Origin: Hyphomicrobiales bacterium
Lineage (GTDB): Bacteria > Pseudomonadota > Alphaproteobacteria > Rhizobiales > Rhizobiaceae
Length of the DNA: 60,108 nucleotides
Direction: 5' to 3'
Assembly (NCBI GenBank): GCA_900473175.1
Contig: UCKM01000027.1
Location: 1 to 60,108, forward strand
This document shows positions 58,661 to 60,108 of this stretch, piece by piece. Position numbers and translations under genes: made by a program. Numbering within the stretch: the stretch's first letter is position 1; the number at the start of each line of letters is the position of its first letter. The notes under the pieces are model-generated. The model did no database searches. It was given only the letters and a program-made list of their open reading frames with translations, and had not been told where the DNA came from.

Positions 58661-59156
58661 TGATCACCCTCCTCTGTCGACGCGATCCGACGACACGGGT
58701 CGGCAAACACCATGCCATTCATTATTCGCCATCAGCAGCAGACTGTCTTAACATATGAAGCATCCGACCGGCAGGGCCACCGGATCGGATGCGGCAGTCC
58801 CATGTTGCTGTTGTGGTCATGCTCACGAAAAAAAGATAAACTCGAATACCGTTTAGTAACTTAGCGTCGCTCAAAAAAGGTCGAACGATTGTGATACGCG
58901 ACCTCAGCTAACTCTACTACTTAAGTGGCTGTTGCCGGTCGCAGATTTGCTCACTTGCGGGGCAGAGTGAGCGGACTGGCGGGCATTGGGAGTTAGGCAC
59001 CTTGTTGGGGTGTAGCCCACCATTAGCAAACTGAAGCGACCCCCACTTGCCCAATGCGCAAAGGGATTGGATGGACTTGTAGAGGCTGTCGGTCCTGCCG
59101 TGTCTTATAAATAAACGGTACAAAATCTCAATTCTTGTAACTGCCGAGAGAATGTC
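58661..59156. other. Intergenic region before the ABC transporter gene
   Basis: 496 bases without a recognised gene; the minus-strand frame at 58917-59168 lacks motifs. GAGAG before 59157 is a modest binding site. No clear promoter was found. Confidence 0.35.
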
Positions 59157-60108
59157 ATGGACAAGCACGAAACTCCCCTCAAGATAACAGCAGTTCGCTT
59201 TCTACGTGCGGTCAAGATCTTTATGTCTTCTGAGGCCGGTATCAAAGCGAGATGGATGCTTGCCGGCTTGGTCCTGCTCTTGTGCGGAATCAACGCGCTG
59301 AACGTCGTCAACAGCTACGTTGGCAGGAATTTCATGACTGCCATCGCGGACAGAAAGACGGCGGAATTCACCCAGCAAGCGATCTTCTACATTGGGGTCT
59401 TCGCCGCCTCCACCATCGTTGCAGTCATTGCGCGATTCGCTGAAGAGCGTTTGGCACTGCTCTGGAGGGAGTTCCTCACCCGGCGGGCAGTCAAACTGTA
59501 TCTGGCCGATGCCACCTATTTCCACATGAGTTCTTCGGGACAACTCTCCAATCCCGATCAGCGGATCGCCGATGACGTTCGTGCCTTCACGATCACCACG
59601 CTGTCATTTGTCATTATGATATTCAACAGCGGTCTCACAATCCTGGCCTTTTCGGGAGTGCTGTGGTCGATCAACCCTTTGCTGTTTGTCGTCGCTGTTG
59701 TCTATGCCGCTTGCGGCTCTTTTCTGATCATTGCCTTCGGCCGTCCCCTCATCAAGCTGAACTACGACCAACTCGACAAGGAGGCCAGCTTCCGCTCGAG
59801 CCTCATTCACGTTCGAGAACGATCTGAAGCCATCATGGTGGCAAGCGGTGAAGAGCAGCAGAATGTACGTCTCATGCAGCGCTTGGATGAGGCGATCGGC
59901 AATTTTCGCCGGATCACAGCCATCAATCGGAACGTTGGCTTCTTCACCACGGGCTACAACTGGCTGATCCAGATCATACCTGCCCTGATCGTTGCTCCTG
60001 CCTTCATGAGAGGCGACATCGAATTTGGCATCATCACCCAGTCTGCCGCGGCCTTCGCGTTGCTTGTGGGTGCATTTTCATTGATTGTGACGCAATTCCA
60101 GTCGATTT
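59157..60108 (+). CDS. SbmA/YddA-like ABC transporter, N-terminal part (continues at position 1)
   Basis: The first 311 codons, plus the overlap, of the gene completed at 1-756. Residues 1-310 form the SbmA/BacA-type membrane domain: FLRAVKIFMSSEAGIKARWM opening, GINALNVVNSYVGRNFMTAI, ERLALLWREFLTRRAVKLYL, YLADATYF and NPDQRIADDVRAFT (the family's conserved NPDQRI), then EASFRSSLIHVRERSEAIMVASGEEQQ. About six helices. The frame runs off the window end and matches position 1 in the same frame through TQFQSI. ATG 59157 gives a 562-residue protein in all. SbmA/BacA relatives take up peptides and are important in rhizobia-legume symbiosis. Confidence 0.88.
   Translation, partial: MDKHETPLKITAVRFLRAVKIFMSSEAGIKARWMLAGLVLLLCGINALNVVNSYVGRNFMTAIADRKTAEFTQQAIFYIGVFAASTIVAVIARFAEERLALLWREFLTRRAVKLYLADATYFHMSSSGQLSNPDQRIADDVRAFTITTLSFVIMIFNSGLTILAFSGVLWSINPLLFVVAVVYAACGSFLIIAFGRPLIKLNYDQLDKEASFRSSLIHVRERSEAIMVASGEEQQNVRLMQRLDEAIGNFRRITAINRNVGFFTTGYNWLIQIIPALIVAPAFMRGDIEFGIITQSAAAFALLVGAFSLIVTQFQSI

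Noticed and set aside
1-60108. CRISPR array, tRNA or rRNA genes
   Set aside because: No regularly spaced repeats and no tRNA- or rRNA-like sequence were noticed in the window.

Overview
The window looks like a complete circular plasmid of an alphaproteobacterium of the order Hyphomicrobiales (Rhizobium, Mesorhizobium, Ochrobactrum/Brucella or Phyllobacterium-like). The first 19 bases are repeated as the last 19 bases. Joining the ends restores one 562-codon ABC-transporter-like gene in frame, so the unique circle would be 60,089 bp. A repABC replication and partition module, a second stand-alone repC, and rhizobial plasmid backbone genes (DUF736, ArdC, a Fic/VbhA pair, a thermonuclease) support the plasmid and taxonomic call. 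No relaxase or type IV secretion gene was seen.

Layout. (A) 59.2-60.1 kb plus 0-0.76 kb: an SbmA/YddA-type ABC protein whose ATPase domain has lost its catalytic motifs. (B) 1.6-12.0 kb: a plus-strand carbohydrate operon (histidine phosphatase, tal, polyphosphate-type glucokinase, pgi, gnd, zwf, a pgl remnant, tkt, glucoamylase-like hydrolase). Together these would feed free glucose into the oxidative and non-oxidative pentose phosphate pathway. Around it lie decayed genes: an MGH1-like glucosidase N-terminus, SulP, and ackA at 57.6-58.7 kb. (C) 13.1-21.2 kb: a lipoprotein hydrolase, a broken AraC gene, a HlyD / double ABC-2 permease / HlyD export operon without its own ATPase, and a cyclic-nucleotide-type MscS channel. 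(D) 21.2-26 kb: ccoS and the last part of ccoI, cut by an IS110 relic, then an intact cyanide-insensitive quinol oxidase operon (cioA, cioB, DUF2474). (E) 26-34.4 kb: small plasmid genes, an XRE regulator, a ParB remnant, solo repC with its own putative antisense RNA, thermonuclease, DUF736, VbhA-like antitoxin, Fic protein and ArdC. (F) 34.4-41 kb: repABC with palindromic parS-like sites and a ctRNA, an ATP-dependent DNA ligase, a RelE/HigB-type toxin-antitoxin pair and a serine recombinase. (G) 41.3-59 kb: IS5-type and IS110-type elements mixed with a detoxification and efflux set (GlxA-type regulator, VOC protein, epoxide hydrolase, SDR, EmrAB-type pump with TetR regulator, MarR with a target gene), a MocR / DUF1127 / TSUP cluster, a MaoC dehydratase and the ackA pseudogene.

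The plasmid reads as a mosaic. Two replication backbones lie side by side, and an ancestral energy and low-oxygen metabolism island has been partly eroded (pgl, ackA, ccoI, SulP and glucosidase broken) while the core pentose phosphate genes and the alternative oxidase stayed intact. The most unusual points are the paired loss of the interacting Arg and Glu in the Fic/VbhA couple with a strong terminator between the two genes, the two repC genes each with an antisense RNA candidate, the catalytically dead ATPase domain, and the export permease without an ATPase. All functional names come from reading motifs by eye; no database search was run.
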